64,000 nt of DNA from Azorinus chamasolen (Eukaryota > Mollusca > Bivalvia > Cardiida > Solecurtidae): assembly GCA_963576725.1 (NCBI GenBank), contig OY755242.1, positions 5,808,240-5,872,239 of the forward strand, read 5' to 3'. Under the pieces are notes generated by a model. That model searched no databases. It saw only the letters and a list, made by a program, of their open reading frames with translations, and had not been told where the DNA came from. Of this stretch, positions 1-11,519 are shown one piece after another (position 1 is the stretch's first letter; each line of letters starts with the position of its first letter). The position numbers and the translations under genes are program-made.

Positions 1-110
1 GGGTGCGCGCATGCGATTGTTGGTTTGTGTGTGTGTGTCACATTTTTATCGTTGTTTTGGTAGTGTGTGCATCTTGTGTGTGGGTATTTCTGACTTTACT
101 ATGTCTCATT
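1..110 (+). repeat. RPT1 3' tail, cut by the window edge
   Basis: A GT-rich stretch ends in CTGACTTTACTATGTCTCAT, which matches the 3' end of the long RPT1 copies (CTTGACTTTACTACTTTTCC). Only the tail lies in the window. Confidence 0.5.
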
Positions 111-728
111 GATGTAGAACTAAGTTGAAATGAAACATATGGGATCTATGTGCAACTATAATATACATGAATGACAAACTACGACTTCAATTTGCTTCAA
201 AGGACATATTATCGAATTGCAGAAGGATGGATTGAAAGATTGCTGTACTGGTAGATATAACGAGTTTTCGAATGACATGTGTTTGCCTTACCTGTTTTAG
301 TGCCTTATGAATGAGTCTTCGTTCAAACTATAATTCAATAAAACAGGTTACTCATTGATGCTTACATGAAAAACTATAGTTACCGTTCAATACGAAGGGA
401 ACACTCTAGTGATTAATATATTCTACTATTATATACCATATTTATATGGCACTTTGTCATACATTATCATACGTACAGATGTGCTTTAAATCATAAAAAC
501 CAACAAAATGTGAAATAAGAGTAACAATGAAAATAAGGACGTTATAAAAACATACGGTTTACAACACGAGCATGTTTAAGGTGCCTTAAATCAAAGTATT
601 ATACAAATTATCAAGACAGACATAATAACAATAAAAATGGACATCTTCGCAGTTATCTAAACACTAAATACAACTCTATTCAGTTAAGAAATACAACTGA
701 TAATTTATGTATACATTTATTAAAACAC
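111..728. other. Stretch with no recognised feature
   Basis: AT-rich sequence without a credible ORF, RNA gene or repeat seen elsewhere in the window. It follows the 3' end of the LINE relic and may include its former 3' UTR. Confidence 0.4.
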
Positions 729-1264
729 TCATTGTCCGTGTATCTGTATGAAGAAGTGTGTTTCAGTGCCGTTTAAAAACAATCTAATGATTTTATAGTC
801 TCTAATTCCTCCAGGCAACGCATTCCAGAGTACAGGAGCAGGAGCTGCAAAACTCCTGTCACCGAACATGACTTTGCTGTTTATTGGTACAATGAGTGTA
901 CTGGCATTGTTCTTGGATCTCAAGTTTCTTGCTGGTGTGTACATGTGTACAAGCTTTCTGATGTATACACAACATCGACCATTCAAGGCTTTATATGTTA
1001 AAACAGGTGTCTTAAACTCAACTCTAAATTGGACAGGTGGCCAGTGCAGCTCATTCAAGATAGGAGTAATATGACTATGGCGAGCAGTCCTGCTAATAGG
1101 TTGAGCAGCTGTGTTTTGAACGTTTTGTAGTTTGCTCAAGATTATTTTTAGAGACGCATTGAATAAGGGAGTTACAGTAATTCAGACGTGATGTAACTAA
1201 GGAGTGCACCATTGCTTTTGTGGCATCAACGTTTAAGTACTTTCTAATGTAGCCAAGTTGTTTA
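729..1264 (-). pseudogene. LINE relic, C-terminal part of a Jockey/CR1-like pol
   Basis: The minus strand reads KAMVHSLVTSRLNYCNSL, then after a frameshift near 1135 KLQNVQNTAA, HITPILNELHWPPVQFRVEF, LRSKN and FAAPAPVLWNALP. These are the blocks that follow the reverse transcriptase core in animal non-LTR retrotransposons. The copy is 5'-truncated at about 1264, where an RPT1 tail begins, and is frameshifted. It is not functional. It resembles the relic at 59281-59915 but is clearly diverged from it. Confidence 0.82.
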
Positions 1265-1436
1265 AAAGTACATGTATGAGTCATGCAGGAAGCACCGCAT
1301 TCAACACACACAACCGCCCAAACAGCACCACGACGACAAACAGCAAATATATATGTATATACATGTAAAAGAGACAACGGGACGAACTGACATAACATAG
1401 AAACAATAGGGGGGATATGGAAGTACCGCCAGTGAC
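1265..1436 (-). repeat. RPT1, truncated minus-strand tail copy
   Basis: The reverse complement starts near the GGCGGTACTTCC block and runs through the CTGTTTGG...GTGCTTCCTGCATGACTCAT tail shared by RPT1 copies at 1.4-2.0, 39.6-39.8 and 44.7-45.2 kb. A short stretch of the GACCGTTCCAAGGCGGT box is missing. It lies head to head with the next copy. Confidence 0.65.
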
Positions 1437-1975
1437 AAAGGGAGAAAGGTTTAGTACTCTATGAAGGCGACTTCTTAAATCCGGAAACGACAGGAGGACG
1501 TCGGATATATAGTTTTGTCGTACCCTTTATTACTTTTCTACAGTTACTCTGTTTGCAGCCCAATCATTGAGTACACTAGCGATAGGTAGATACGGTTGAT
1601 TCACTTAAATATGGTTTCGTTTTACATGCACTTTACCACTGTATTTGCCATCGCGGTTGTTGTAGTTTAGTCGGAGAGGGGATACGTTTATTTACATTGT
1701 TTGTCGTTTAGGGTGGAGATGGAATACGTGTGAGGTTGGGCGCCCAAAAACCGGTTTAACGCCCCAGTGACATGTGTTACTGACCGTTCCAAGGCGGTAC
1801 TTCCATCTTCCTCCTATTATTTGTTTGTTATGTACGTTATGTATGTGCGTGTCTTTAATATACATGTCCATTTGGTGTTTGTCATCGTGGTGCTGTTTGT
1901 GCGGATGTATGTTTTGTATGCGCTGTTTCCTGCATGACTCATATATGTACTTTTTTGAATGCGGGATAAACATGC
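1437..1975 (+). repeat. RPT1, long copy
   Basis: Colinear with 44720-45240 over more than 500 bp: TTTAGTACTCTATGAAGGCG, then TACCCTTTATTACTTTTCTA, the TCGGAGAGGGGATA block, AAACCGGTTTAA, the CTGACCGTTCCAAGGCGGTA box and a GT-rich tail. The 5' part can be read as a peptide like that of the 44.7-kb copy (GLVLYEGDFLNPET) but breaks down further on. Confidence 0.75.
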
Positions 1976-2000
1976 AGTTGCATTTACAAACAATGTAGAC

Positions 2001-4040
2001 CCAGGGGAGCCGTCTGAAGAATGTATGTATTGGTTGTCATTCAAACTCCTATGGCAGGTCTAAGAAATTCATACGGATTGAGCTCTATAATTAAATACTC
2101 CGGGAAATTAAGCGTTTGGGTGAACCATTGGTGTAATAGGTTTTTGTCCACGTTATTTGCAATTTTTAAAGTGCTGTTCGTACAAATATCAATCCATTCA
2201 CCCGTTCCCTGTGATGTTAAATAATATTATTTAGTAAAAACGTAAAAAGCACTCCCTGTCATTTGTAAAACTTAAACAGTCACAATCAATTGTTTACCTG
2301 TCGAGATGTTGAGTCATTGGTCCGTCAGGGTCAAAACGGAAGATTACCTAAGCAGTCTGTATTTACAAGTGTATCTGTGGCAATGCGTTTATATAAGTGC
2401 ATTTATTTATTGAATGGTATATGTCAGCCGGGTCATATATGTTTATTTACAGTTGGCAGCAACTGACCCTTCCATCGTCATCAGCTGATTTGCATATTTA
2501 TTCACCCGTAAACAACAGTTTCGATTGGTTGTGTGAGGGTTGTTAAACCAGTTTGCGTATGAGTGTTAGCATCTGTTTAACTAATATCCTAGACCCGCGA
2601 AACTCTAACCCGTGCACTTGTTGTCGACAGTCTAACATACACTGACCAGCTAGAAGCAGCTACATTGCGTTGCTAAGATATTGCTGTTCATACAGCTTAT
2701 TTTCACTTACTCGGAGAATTGTGCCATTGCCTGGTAAGAGTCTATTTGCTATTTCATGTTTGCTTTATTATACCTTATATGCTAATACGCACACGGCCGA
2801 CTGTTAATTTACTTCGCGTTGGAATTTCTGTTTAGCCAACATAGTTAGAGTTATTATAACTCATTATTTGTTAAGAATATTCTAACCTTGTTTCAGGCTG
2901 TCATTTACTACATAAATAAATATGAACCGGCAGGAGTGAGTTGTGCTCTATACCCAATCACCTGGTTTACATAAATATTCTAGTGTTACCGTGATTACCC
3001 ATAATATAACAGACATACTGCGGCAAATAGGGCGGTCCAATATCGGAATTCGTATTTCTATTCAGGAAATAAGTGTAGATGTGTGAAATACATTCACTGA
3101 GATCATGCATCAGTTATTGTGGCTATATAATTCGATGTTTGACCGAGATACCACCAAATGTAGCTCATAAATACTGCCAACACTTTTTGAGTCTTGTGTG
3201 ATGTTGGTAATACTGATAAAACCACCATTTGCTTCAATCGTATACATGTTGGTTTGTAAATAGTTATTTTATAAGCATTGCGCAATGAACATGTATCACT
3301 TTTGCTACCCAACATCAAACTCATTTCCAATGCATTCGAATAATTCATAGTAAATGTAAAGACCTGTAACATTGATTGCAAAGGTGTTCGTAATTGTCTT
3401 TAAAGGGTTTGCTGTAGATTGCCATACATTGCCGTATAAGGCGTTTATATGGCGAATGATATACATCAGACAACAGCTTGACAATATATAATTGAATTGA
3501 ACATTAATTATATACCTACCTACTTCCTACTTTATATGGCATTTAGATGGAAACACTTCGAATATTTAGTATTGTCTTTAGAATGATTTGGATGTAGAAA
3601 TTGACACCTATGCCACTTAACGTATATATTATACATTCTTCATTACAATACCATATATCAAGGACATATTCCAACTTAACGTCATTCCCTTATATAATGT
3701 AAACCCATTGTTATTAATCTAGAATGTACAAGGTATGAAAATGGATTTGGAATTGACAGATAATATACGTTACATTATAGATAAATATATAATGGCTTTT
3801 TAGTTGCAGAGGTCAAGGGGCCGAATGTATACAAATGCATACATCCACGGATTTTTTCCCTACTTTCTGCCTGAGTAAGTAACCATTTCAAATGCAATAC
3901 TAGAGATATTTTGAAAATAACCCCGACATTGTATTTCTGTTACCATTACATAAAAAGGCTTTTCTGATCGAGAACACGAGATTTCAGTTTATATTTTGTT
4001 AATCCGATTAATGCTATAATCGTTTAACTATAGAGTCCAC
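2001..4040. other. Stretch with no recognised gene
   Basis: Two kilobases of AT-rich sequence with only short open frames. About 65 bp near 2975-3040 resemble 46095-46170 (see findings). Nothing else is supported. Confidence 0.4.
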
Positions 4041-4329
4041 TCAATATGAAAAGTTTAAACTTGCTAGAGGATTTGGAATGACAATCACTGCTCTGACTGG
4101 GTCTGTTTGCAAATGACAGTTCACGTGTGTCCCGCATTCAAAGGATTGATAGTAAAGTGCAAATGCATTGGACGTTAGAGTTTCAACACTAGTGTCAATT
4201 GCAAAAGCACACTGAGTGCACATAATAGAATCCCCAGAATCTCTCACGCAGAAGACAATTAAATGTAGTATTAAAAAGCACATTCACTGAATCCCCTGCC
4301 AAATAAGTTGTGACCTCAACGTTTAACTG

Positions 4330-5650
4330 AGGTAATGACCAGACGGACAAAATAATAAGCATTTCGCAAACAAAGGGTCACAATTCCGGTGTTCCAAGAT
4401 CAATGTAAGTGATACTTGAATATTCGCATGTTCTTGTTGGTAGATCTACTAATCATCTACACCCAGTTTCTGAAATATAAATCCATACAGACACAATGAT
4501 TAAGTGTTTGGTAAACAAAGGATCGAATCCCCTGTATTCCAATATCAATATAAATGATACTTGCAGGGTCGCACTTCCTCATGATTGCCTTAGTACGTCA
4601 GCCGAAGTCCACTGACCAGTCGTATGATTAGATGTCATAACCATTGCGAGGCTGTCTCTGCTTGCCGGTGGATGTCTGTGATCCATGCGATGCCAAGTAT
4701 GCTGTAGGCTCTCAACAGCCTCACCATGGAAGTTTATCCTCGCCTTCGGCACTTTATCAGGAGTAACAATAATATCTGGGGATATAGTGATTTTGGCGAA
4801 ATCTGGTGGGAATCGCAGTTGTCTCCCCCAATCGACCTGCATTTCCAATACCTTACTCTTACCAGGATATTTTGCTATTGGATGCTTATTCGCCCTCTTT
4901 TACGAAGCGAAGTTGATAAATGCTGGCATTGTCGGCGCTGGGAGCGCTCGCGATCTCTCCCGGGATTTTGTCCTGACGCCATCGGTACCGTCCATCTGTC
5001 AACAATGACAGGGCGTGCTCAAAGTTCGCTCGTCTGCCATTTACCGTTCGGGTCTTCTAAGTGGTTCCAGGTTTACATGTTGACTGGTGTACGCAGGACG
5101 CCATACACTGAACGTAGCAGAAATGGTATTATGTGTTGGTCTCAATTTCAGTCACTCTAAATCTTCCAGCATCTGTCTTCCCTCCGGAACTGATGCTGTT
5201 GTAATCGTTATGTCATCCATGAGTACCTTTGTTCGTACTAAATACTGACACACATGCCCATAGAATAACACCAAATGGTTTCTGAGACATGGCTCCGGAG
5301 TTATGGATTCGGACAAACGTTGCAATTTTCGCAAACAAAAGGGCAATAACTCTGGTATGCAATAATAAATATGACTGATACTTGAAAGACTGCAATGTCT
5401 TATAATATTCAACATTTGCGCATAGTTTTCATAAATAAACCTCAAACAGTTTCCGGACAAACAACAACATTACTCTTTTGGCAAACAGAGGGTAATACAT
5501 CTGGTATTCCCAGTTTAGTGTGAATGATTCTGGCAGGCCCACACTCTGTTATGGTACTAAACGTACACAAAGTTTCAAACACAACATCAAAATAGTTTCT
5601 GAGTTATGATTATTGGACGCCCGTTGGACGGACGGACGGACGGATAACAC
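4330..5650 (+). repeat. Array of about 115-bp bivalve-type repeat modules
   Basis: Four diverged modules (about 4355-4440, 4510-4590, 5325-5430 and 5466-5630) share a core of the form GGCAAACARAGGGYAATAAC, a TATTCC-AATAT block and ATGATACTTGCAGG. The last ends in a GGAC tetranucleotide run at 5622-5643, typical of molluscan dispersed repeats of this style. A decayed LINE segment separates modules two and three. Confidence 0.6.
4579..5010 (-). pseudogene. LINE relic with endonuclease-like C-terminal blocks
   Basis: The minus strand can be read as QLRFVKEGE, a stop-containing spacer, then EMQVDWGRQLRFPPDFAK and ISPDIIV. This order (VKEGE, a linker, DW..L..LG.QL.FP, RPDIV) recalls C-terminal pol segments of certain animal LINEs in which an endonuclease-like domain follows the reverse transcriptase. 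Several stops are present. The family assignment is tentative. Confidence 0.4.
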
Positions 5651-5834
5651 CGAAAAAATATACATCTGCGTTCGGCGAAATATAATAATTGGAGGTACTG
5701 TGTAACGATAAAAAATAAGGAATCAGCTGGTGAAAAGTCATATATTTACATTGACATTTGGTTGGACGGATTAACCATGTATCTGTGATTGCATAATATG
5801 TAAACAAATAATTTGTGACGTTTAACTATCAAAG

Positions 5835-6860
5835 TGCGTGGACCGAGTTATATGACCTTTGCAAACAGTGTAGACCCAAATCAGAGTGCTGCTTGGGGTA
5901 GTCCTCTGATCAGATTCTGCACTGTTTGTCATTAAGTTATTTACTTCAGTGACAAATTTGCCGTTTTATTTAGAGTAAGAATTGGAGGACCAGTTTTTAT
6001 AAATTCGGGGCTGGGGGGGGGGGGGGGGAGGTTTTAAGCATTGTTTGTATATTCGACAGCGAAGAAACTGAGAGGAGACTTATGAGCACGTGAATGTATG
6101 CCAGTCTTGGCTGTCAAATAAAGTTCGTGTAGTCAGATCGTCGTCTGCTTTAGGTATCAGAGTTTAATAGTTTCAGCGCTTCACTGGCAGTTTATTACCC
6201 CATGACCTGCTGACAACACAAATGACGTCTGCTCCAACTCTGATCTATAATAGTCTCAGCGCTTCTCTGGCAGTTTATTACCCCCATGACCTGCTGACAC
6301 CACAAATGACGTCAGCTCACGCTCTGATCTGCTACAAGATTTAACTACTTTCGATTCGTTCAGACTCTGATAAACTACTGACCGAGTCTTACACAGCTTG
6401 GGTACTGATGAGAAGCTGAGTGATACGGTGTCTTATCTTCATCCTAGCGCTTGCATATGCTATTCAGGTCACGGTTGAGGTTTAATATGGTTTACAAAGG
6501 GTATCGCATATCCGTCAATGGCGGCACTTGTGTGTATCGCTATTTGGTAGAGGTAACGACGTGAAACGGGCCAGTGATTCATCATGACAATGAAGAGCGA
6601 TATTTTTTAACACTTTTAATGTGGAACACAGGTACACGTCTATTTTACAAACAGTGCATATCCAGATCTGAAAACTCCTTGAGGAGCTCTCTGACAAGGG
6701 TCTGAACTGTGTGTCACCAACACACTTAAGCTTTTACTTAACTTAATGGGCTGTATCGTTAAACACTAATTTGGCTATTTAACTTGCAGCACCGAAAGGG
6801 TTAAATACATAGGTACAAGTTAACAAGAAAAAATGTTTTATCAGTTATAAAACACTATTG
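5835..6860 (+). repeat. About 1-kb duplicated segment, copy 1 (without insertions)
   Basis: Colinear with 46725-48260: F-type hairpin, GAAGAAACTGA block, CATCGTCTGCTTT-like block, GGGTATCGCATATC, CAATGGCGGCAC, ACACTTTTAATGTGGAACAC and GCAGCACCGAAAGG. Copy 1 lacks the two insertions seen in copy 2. It has its own internal 75-bp tandem duplication (6162-6236 and 6247-6330) and a poly-G run (6006-6028). Confidence 0.75.
6006..6028 (+). repeat. Poly-G tract
   Basis: GGGGCTGGGGGG followed by an uninterrupted G run. Similar runs occur at 18648-18668 and 54166-54178. Its length is probably unreliable in assembly. Confidence 0.8.
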
Positions 6861-7377
6861 CTTTATTTTCTACTATTGAGAATGGATTGTAGATTCTAAA
6901 GATGCGCTTGCTTCAAGGATACCAACTTTAGGTGAGTTTTCATGGAAACTAATTATTTGGTTTAAGATAGATATGATTTATGTTTAAATATAACATGTGT
7001 TGTAATATGTATTCTATTTATGCTACTGTGTAACAAATTGACAAACGATAAAGGTTAGAAGATTGGACGAATATTTGCTTCAGGTTCATTTTGAAAGCTT
7101 TAATTCCTGACGAGACACCGATCAACTGAACGTCTTATTAAATTTCAATCTGTTTGACACTATGTCAATAGTACAGAAACGCCGAATAACATTTTCAAAC
7201 AGTTTTGATCAAGATGAGAAATCGAGCGACACGACTTTTCATCAGGATCTACGCAATTTGACACTCGTCAGTAGCACGAGAAGGGCTAATGTAGAACAGT
7301 CTTCAAGTGTTTCATCACCATGATTAGCAATTTACCACACGGATACGCATACAGTATAAACTGTCTTAAGCAGCCAT

Positions 7378-7490
7378 CCGTAGGAATCTTAAAACGAAAG
7401 TGGTTGCTTACTATAGGACAAAAGTAACGCCAAAAGCTTTATAGTTCTTTTGACCTGCATTAAGCAGCCACATGCCCCACATACACATAA
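7378..7490 (+). repeat. T-type MITE hairpin remnant
   Basis: GTGGTTGCTTACTATAGGAC on the left is paired with GACCTGCATTAAGCAGCCAC on the right around an AGCTTTATAGTTC centre. This is the same hairpin as in the full T element at 51645-51847. Termini are lost. Confidence 0.5.
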
Positions 7491-7619
7491 ATAGGCCATA
7501 GTTTGATTATCACTTAAGACTGTCTCTGCTGTATAATAGAATAGCAAATATATCTATAAAAGAACATTTATAAAGGCAAATAAACACATGACTTTGTGAC
7601 AGCGGCTCAAACTGTATAA

Positions 7620-7847
7620 TTAACCCATTCCCACTTAGGCTATTTTTAGACCTAACCTCTTTGATTAAATCTACCAAAAAGGAGCATTCACTGGAGAAAA
7701 GGAACTTTTCAGAATTGTGTAGTTTGAAACCATTGTGATAAATAGAGCATTTGCTCCTGTGGAGCAAATGCTCTATTTATCACAATGGTTTCATAAAATG
7801 ACTTTTACAGAGGCGTCAAAAGGCGTCAATATGCGGGAATGGGTTAA
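7620..7847 (+). mobile_element. TTAA MITE subfamily B, with perfect 67-nt hairpin
   Basis: TTAA flanks at 7620-7623 and 7844-7847 enclose 220 bp with inverted ends (TTAACCCATTCCC and GGGAATGGGTTAA). The centre, 7726-7792, is a perfect palindrome: 32-nt arms starting GAAACCATTGTGATAAATAG with a three-base TGT loop. The right subterminal block is TTTTACAGAGGCGTCAAAAG. Non-coding; mobility would depend on a transposase elsewhere. Confidence 0.85.
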
Positions 7848-8295
7848 ATCTATAAGACTATTATTGCGCTGTAGAATCTCGCTAATGCGACCACATAATG
7901 TATTATGTACAAGCAGTTAGTTGCTTAATGGAGGTAAAATAATGCAGAAACCTATATATTCACTAAGCTACCATTTGTTTTAAAATTCAAGAATTCTATT
8001 TTATCCGAGTTGTCGTATTTTCAAACCCTTAATACATAGGAAACCATAGCAGACCTGGTCAGGCGGCTGTCAGACACGTGGGTGCGTGGGTGGACGTTGT
8101 TTGTGTTTATTTTATCTGGATTGGTGTCCATATCCAGTTTAAGTCGGGACTTTGTGACTCGTCGGGTAAGTAATTTTGACAAACTGTGAAACTTATTTTC
8201 CTCCTTTATTTCTTGTCAATCGATATACAGTAAATGTTCGCTACTGTGACCGCTTAAAAGAAGTAAAATCCTGGAGTATCAAAACAAGTTGTATC

Positions 8296-8526
8296 TTAAC
8301 ACATTACCCCCGTCGGGACGCATTTTGGTGCCCCTGTAAAAGTCACATTTTGAAACCATTGTGATAAATAGAGCATTTGCTCCATAGGAGCAAATGCTCT
8401 TTTTATCACAATGGTTTCAAAACTACACAAATCAAAATGTCTCCTTTTCTATAGTTACTTCCCCTTTTCGGTAAGTTTTTCTTAAGGAGGATGAGTCTAA
8501 AAATAGCCTACGAGGGAATGAGTTAA
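8296..8526 (-). mobile_element. TTAA MITE subfamily B, inverted copy
   Basis: Inverted relative to the 7.6-kb copy, 450 bp away. TTAACACATTACCCCCGTCG on the left and GAGGGAATGAGTTAA on the right. The hairpin (8351-8420) keeps the same arms with one arm mismatch (CTTTTTATC against CTATTTATC) and an ATAG-type centre. Confidence 0.8.
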
Positions 8527-8554
8527 TGTAAGCTAAAATTATGCCTATAGGTCC

Positions 8555-8635
8555 TATAGGAGCTTTCTGCATAACGTTTGACCTGCATTAATCTACCACC
8601 AGTTTTTGCCTCATTGAGCTATCACCTGCCTTTAA
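8555..8635 (+). repeat. T-type MITE hairpin remnant
   Basis: CCTATAGGAGCTTTCTGCAT and GACCTGCATTAATCTACCAC match the right half of the T hairpin. Only part of the element remains. Confidence 0.45.
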
Positions 8636-8746
8636 AGACTCCCGTGTTAATAATTTACGTGGATACATTAGCGAGGCTTTACAGTGTCATTCACTTCCCA
8701 GGCTGAAGAAAGCTCTGTCACGTGAGTGTTCGTCTATGCTATTATA

Positions 8747-8983
8747 TTAACCCGTTCTCTGTTTCATATTCATGTACGAAATATGTCCACCATGAATATG
8801 TATTAGATGCATTTTTATAATGACATATGGGCACATGGAATGTTGGTATTGGTACAAATTGATAGGGTCAAATAATAATAATAATTTCATAAACTAGCAG
8901 AGCAGGTAAACAGAGCAGATTATCTGGGTCTACTCTGTTTGCAAAGTGAATTACAAAGAGCTTGTATGAGGGAAAATGGTAAA
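8747..8983 (-). mobile_element. TTAA MITE subfamily A, minus orientation
   Basis: TTAACCCGTTCTCTG at the left end and TGAGGGAAAATGGTAAA at the right. Near the right end are AAACAGAGCAGA and TCTGGGTCTACTCTGTTTGC, a shortened form of the A hairpin that has lost its GGCTCC core. Confidence 0.65.
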
Positions 8984-9141
8984 TTAATTATGCGTGATTT
9001 GCAAACCGCTTGGATCTAGATAATAAGCAGAGTATTTCAGTGTCTCACTGTTTGTCACTTGGTCAGTCAAAAGTTTCTAAAAGCTTGATCGAATCATAGA
9101 AGTCAAAATTAAACCTGATCCAAATTTGATAAAATGCATAG

Positions 9142-9354
9142 TTAACCCTTTCGCTGCCAATGCCGGATCTGTGATTACCTATGCAAACAGTTTGGATCCA
9201 GATGAGACGCCGAGTAACTCGGCGTCTCATCAGGATCCAAACTGTTTATTGATGTTACTATGTTTTTGAAACAAAAATGAAGAAAATAAAAAAAAAAGAA
9301 AATTGTAGCAGACGACAAAGTTAGCAGACGACAGTTTGGCAGCGAAAGAGTTAA
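9142..9354 (+). mobile_element. TTAA MITE subfamily C, best copy
   Basis: TTAA flanks at 9142-9145 and 9351-9354 with TIRs TTAACCCTTTCGCTGCCAA and TTTGGCAGCGAAAGAGTTAA. The centre is a long hairpin: AAACAGTTTGGATCCAGATG, AGACGCCGAG, TAACTCGGCGTCT, CATCAGGATCCAAACTGTTT. An A-rich stretch and two GCAGACGACAA repeats follow. Confidence 0.88.
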
Positions 9355-9549
9355 AATGGACTATTCTAGTTTCTGAAGTACATTTTTTTCAAAGCATGGT
9401 CATGGTTAATATATCTTTACACAATATTCTTCACAAGTACATGTTTAAAAGGTATCAGTCTATGTCGAACCTAATTTGTATTTTTAAACAGCTATGAGAC
9501 GTCCAGTAACTCGGTTTCACAATGGGAACAAAGTCGTTTCACACGTGGC

Positions 9550-9810
9550 TTAACCCTTTCTCTGTTCTATATTTAGTCCACATTTCAATACATACTTAAT
9601 ATTCATTGGCAAAATAGTTACAATGAATTTTGGAAGATGGGACATTGTAGCCTTTTTAGAACAAACAACAACATATATATAAAATATCATTAACAAACAG
9701 AGCAGACCCTGATCAGACCCTGATCAGACGGCTCCTATAGGAGCCGTCTGATCTGGGACTACTCTTTTTACAAATGCGTAAAACAGCGTTTATATGAGGG
9801 AAAGGGTTAA
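9550..9810 (-). mobile_element. TTAA MITE subfamily A, complete, minus orientation
   Basis: TTAACCCTTTCTCTG at the left and GAGGGAAAGGGTTAA at the right. The hairpin at about 9700-9772 is AGAGCAGACCCTGATCAGAC, GGCTCC, TATA, GGAGCC, GTCTGATC. The left arm contains an 11-bp duplication of GACCCTGATCA. Confidence 0.85.
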
Positions 9811-9950
9811 TGAATGAAATGTGATATATACTTGAATGTGAGCAAACATAATGTCTGAGTTTTATGTTGGAGTAGGCTTTATCAAAATTCACTCGTATAC
9901 AAAAGATCGCTTATGGCTGTTGAATGCGTCTGGGCTACGTAGTTGTATAA

Positions 9951-10147
9951 TTAACCCTTTCTTCAGAGAATCACCTGAGTGTAAAAAAACATCAGTATTT
10001 CACTACAGATGCCATTCAGTACGACCTGCTTAAACTGGCTAGATTATTTTGAATGGCAATCAGTAGGGCCCCTTTAGGATATTTCTGATCTGTATATACA
10101 CTGTTTGCAATTGACATAGCATACGTGGTGAGCATCGAAAGGGTTTA
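9951..10147 (+). mobile_element. TTAA MITE, F-type
   Basis: TTAACCCTTTCTTCAGAG and CATCGAAAGGGTTTA form the inverted ends. The hairpin is strongly decayed, although ATACACTGTTTGCAATTGAC is still visible on the right arm. The right TTAA has mutated to TTTA. Confidence 0.6.
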
Positions 10148-10239
10148 TTCATGATAGAATTAGCGATTCCCATCTGCGATAATTGTCGTCTGCTACCATT
10201 TGAAAAGTCATTTATCTTCTTTAAATCATTATCTCATCA

Positions 10240-10423
10240 CCTATTTGAATACATCTACCGACAGGGAGCTTTAACTAGAGAAAAGAAAAAAAATGTAGTT
10301 CTGAAACCATTGTGGTAAAAAGACCATTTGATCCTTAGTAGCAAATGCTCTATTTGTCAAAATAGTTTTAAAAAGTGACCTTTACAGAGGCGTAGAAATG
10401 CGTATTTATGGTGAAAGGGTTAA
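10240..10423 (+). mobile_element. TTAA MITE subfamily B, decayed copy
   Basis: TGAAACCATTGTGGTAAAAA, then AGCAAATGCTCTATTTGTCA, then the TTTACAGAGGCGTAGAAATG subterminal block and GTGAAAGGGTTAA. The left end is not clear. The hairpin arms now contain several mismatches. Confidence 0.6.
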
Positions 10424-11040
10424 AACCCGTTGACCGAATATCAAACGGTTTGGATCTTGATGTGTTACAAAACATCTCATCTGTAGCCGCGATGTACATG
10501 TACAGTAAACTACTCAAATAGGTATCGCGATCGGTATTTAAGATAGTGTTCACCTTAGGTTAGAGCGAAAGTCATACAGAAAGCATCTACATCAACTCAC
10601 TACATGTCTTTCACCCTGCATTAAGCAAACACTGGCCCAAAACGAACACCGACCTCAATTCGTCTTCACTAAAAATTCAAGCTTAATGATAAACAGGAAC
10701 TATCGTGTTCGATTGTGTCCGATCGATCTCGTATTTCCTATCAGAACATTGTTCAGCAAATTATTCAAATGACTTGAAATAGTATATATACATCTGTTTT
10801 AATGCCTTTCTTTTAAAATCTTAACATTATCGATTGAAATATGTGAGACCCACACTGCTCATACACATGTATATAGCCCAAACAATATGGTAATCGAGTT
10901 AATTAAACTTTTCACATATTGTAAAACCAGATGAGAGGGGGAAAGTGCCCATCCAGAGTCGGCCATGATATAGCTCAATGTCAAACTGGAAGGGCCCATT
11001 TTAAAATGCAACGGTTTAAGGGTTACCTTTATAATGCTCG

Positions 11041-11490
11041 CATCACAGAGACTGGTCACATAATGCTAGTATCATAAAGACTGATCACATTATTCCTAGT
11101 ACCATAAAGACTGATCAAATAATACTAGAATCATACAGACTGATCAAATAATACTAGTATTATACACACTTATCAAATAATACTAGTATGCACATTGATA
11201 AAATAATACTCGCATCATACAGACTGGTCAAATGAGTAAAGTATCCTACAAAGTGATAAAATAATTTTAGAATCATATAGACTGATCAAATAGTACTAAT
11301 ATTATACACACTGATCAGACATACTAGTATCATACAGACTGATAACATACTAGTATCATACATACTGATGAAATAATAATAGCATCATACAGACTGATCA
11401 AACAATACTAGTATAATACAAACTGGTCAGATATAGCTAGTATCGTACAAAGTGATCAAATAATACTAGTATCACACAGACTGATCAAGA
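11041..11490 (+). repeat. Minisatellite, unit about 29 bp, about 16 copies
   Basis: Degenerate tandem copies of CATACAGACTGATCAAATAA TACTAGTAT. Unit length varies from about 25 to 30 bp by small deletions. No spacers differ from the repeat, so this is a minisatellite and not a CRISPR array. Confidence 0.93.
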
Positions 11491-11519
11491 CTATTCTTGT
11501 GTAAAAATGCCTGAAAAGT

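Noticed and set aside
11041..11490. CRISPR-like array
   Set aside because: Units are contiguous without unique spacers, and the context is an animal genome. It is a minisatellite.
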